Notes under the pieces: model-generated
Seen by the model: only the letters and a program-made list of their open reading frames with translations
The model's database searches: none
Told to the model about the DNA's origin: nothing
Source of the DNA: Zingiber officinale
Lineage: Eukaryota > Streptophyta > Magnoliopsida > Zingiberales > Zingiberaceae
DNA length: 64,000 nt
Assembly (NCBI RefSeq): GCF_018446385.1
Contig: NC_056001.1
Location: 109,160,436 to 109,224,435, forward strand
Reading direction: 5' to 3'
Shown: positions 63,871-64,000 of the stretch, one piece after another
How the letters are laid out: every line of letters begins with the position of its first letter
How positions within the stretch are numbered: position 1 is the first letter of the stretch
Position numbers and translations under genes: made by a program

Positions 63871-64000
63871 CCACATTCAATCATCCTCGTGTGCCTTGCG
63901 ACAAACCCCCGGGTGGAATTTCCCACAAGTAGCACACTTTGGATAACTGGGTCGCTTGCTAGATGGTCCTCCTTTGGGTCACTCCCGTTTGCTGCTGGAG
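63871..64000 (-). pseudogene. gag: Gag zinc-knuckle region of the second Tekay-like element, partial
   Basis: The minus strand reads YPKCATCGKFHPGVC, then, after a frameshift, ECGQEGHMAKRC. Two CCHC-type knuckles in tandem are typical for the end of Tekay gag. The rest of gag is beyond the window. Confidence 0.65.

Larger units (their letters stand above)
57899..64000 (-). mobile_element. Second Tekay-like Ty3/gypsy element, runs off the window
   Basis: It opens with an LTR (57899-60323), then minus-strand chromodomain, integrase, RNase H, RT, protease and gag zinc knuckles to the window end. LTR length, domain order and the EEATWE chromodomain are those of Tekay-type chromoviruses. It is not a copy of the nested element at 3866, as their LTRs look unrelated. 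The base run before it (ATTAT, 57894-57898) would be the target duplication, but the other side is outside the window. Confidence 0.9.

Overview
The window is plant nuclear DNA. It holds long LTR retrotransposons nested in one another, a CACTA transposon with captured introns, an Au-type SINE and a hAT-like MITE, and it has no operons or ribosome binding sites. The mix of Tat and Tekay Ty3/gypsy elements, Ty1/copia elements and an Au SINE suits a flowering plant, probably a monocot. A Zingiberales species is a guess only. No intact ordinary host gene is visible. Host-gene sequence is present only as captured or broken pieces, plus one intact small retrogene.

Layout. 1-1330: AT-rich DNA, an LTR-like edge, and the first part of an old gene (called H here) for a putative gypsy-type transposon protein (PF04195-like). 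1331-28848: a complete Tat-lineage Ty3/gypsy element (LTRs 1331-2711 and 27418-28848, target duplication GGTGC) inserted into H. A Tekay-type Ty3/gypsy element sits inside its gag (3866-14685, target duplication CGTGA). Downstream of its pol the Tat element carries a large antisense cargo: two related multi-exon genes (A, 21256-18868, open throughout; B, 24577-21940, broken), a small coiled-coil ORF (C, 26988-26599), and two tandem-repeat arrays. 28854-30052: H resumes. 30058-38015: a minus-strand Ty1/copia element (target duplication CCAAG), also inside H, with an extra intact ORF before gag that ends in a predicted membrane segment. 38021-38215: end of H.

38216-46810: part of a minus-strand LTR-like element, split by a CACTA transposon (39328-46454, target duplication CTC). 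The CACTA element has no visible transposase. It carries an intact processed retrogene of the C18orf32/UPF0729 family, a multi-exon WDR75-like fragment and a CDPK-like fragment. 46868-47418: hAT-like MITE. 48290-51500: a minus-strand patchwork of host-gene pieces (ArfGAP with its introns, F-box, NF-YB) beside a Tat RNase H fragment, with an Au SINE in an ArfGAP intron. 51985-57898: a minus-strand LTR element with gag-like and plant-transposon-protein ORFs but no visible pol. 57899-64000: a second Tekay-type element on the minus strand, running off the window.

How it fits together. The nesting and the LTR divergences agree on age: the copia element in H is oldest (about 35 differences in 412 aligned LTR bases), then the Tat element (about 2 per 100), then the nested Tekay (about 1 per 100). 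Most pol genes are dead, and many nonsense codons look like C-to-T changes. The reading frames that stay open are cargo: gene A, ORF C, the copia leader ORF and the retrogene. All counts and boundaries were read by eye.
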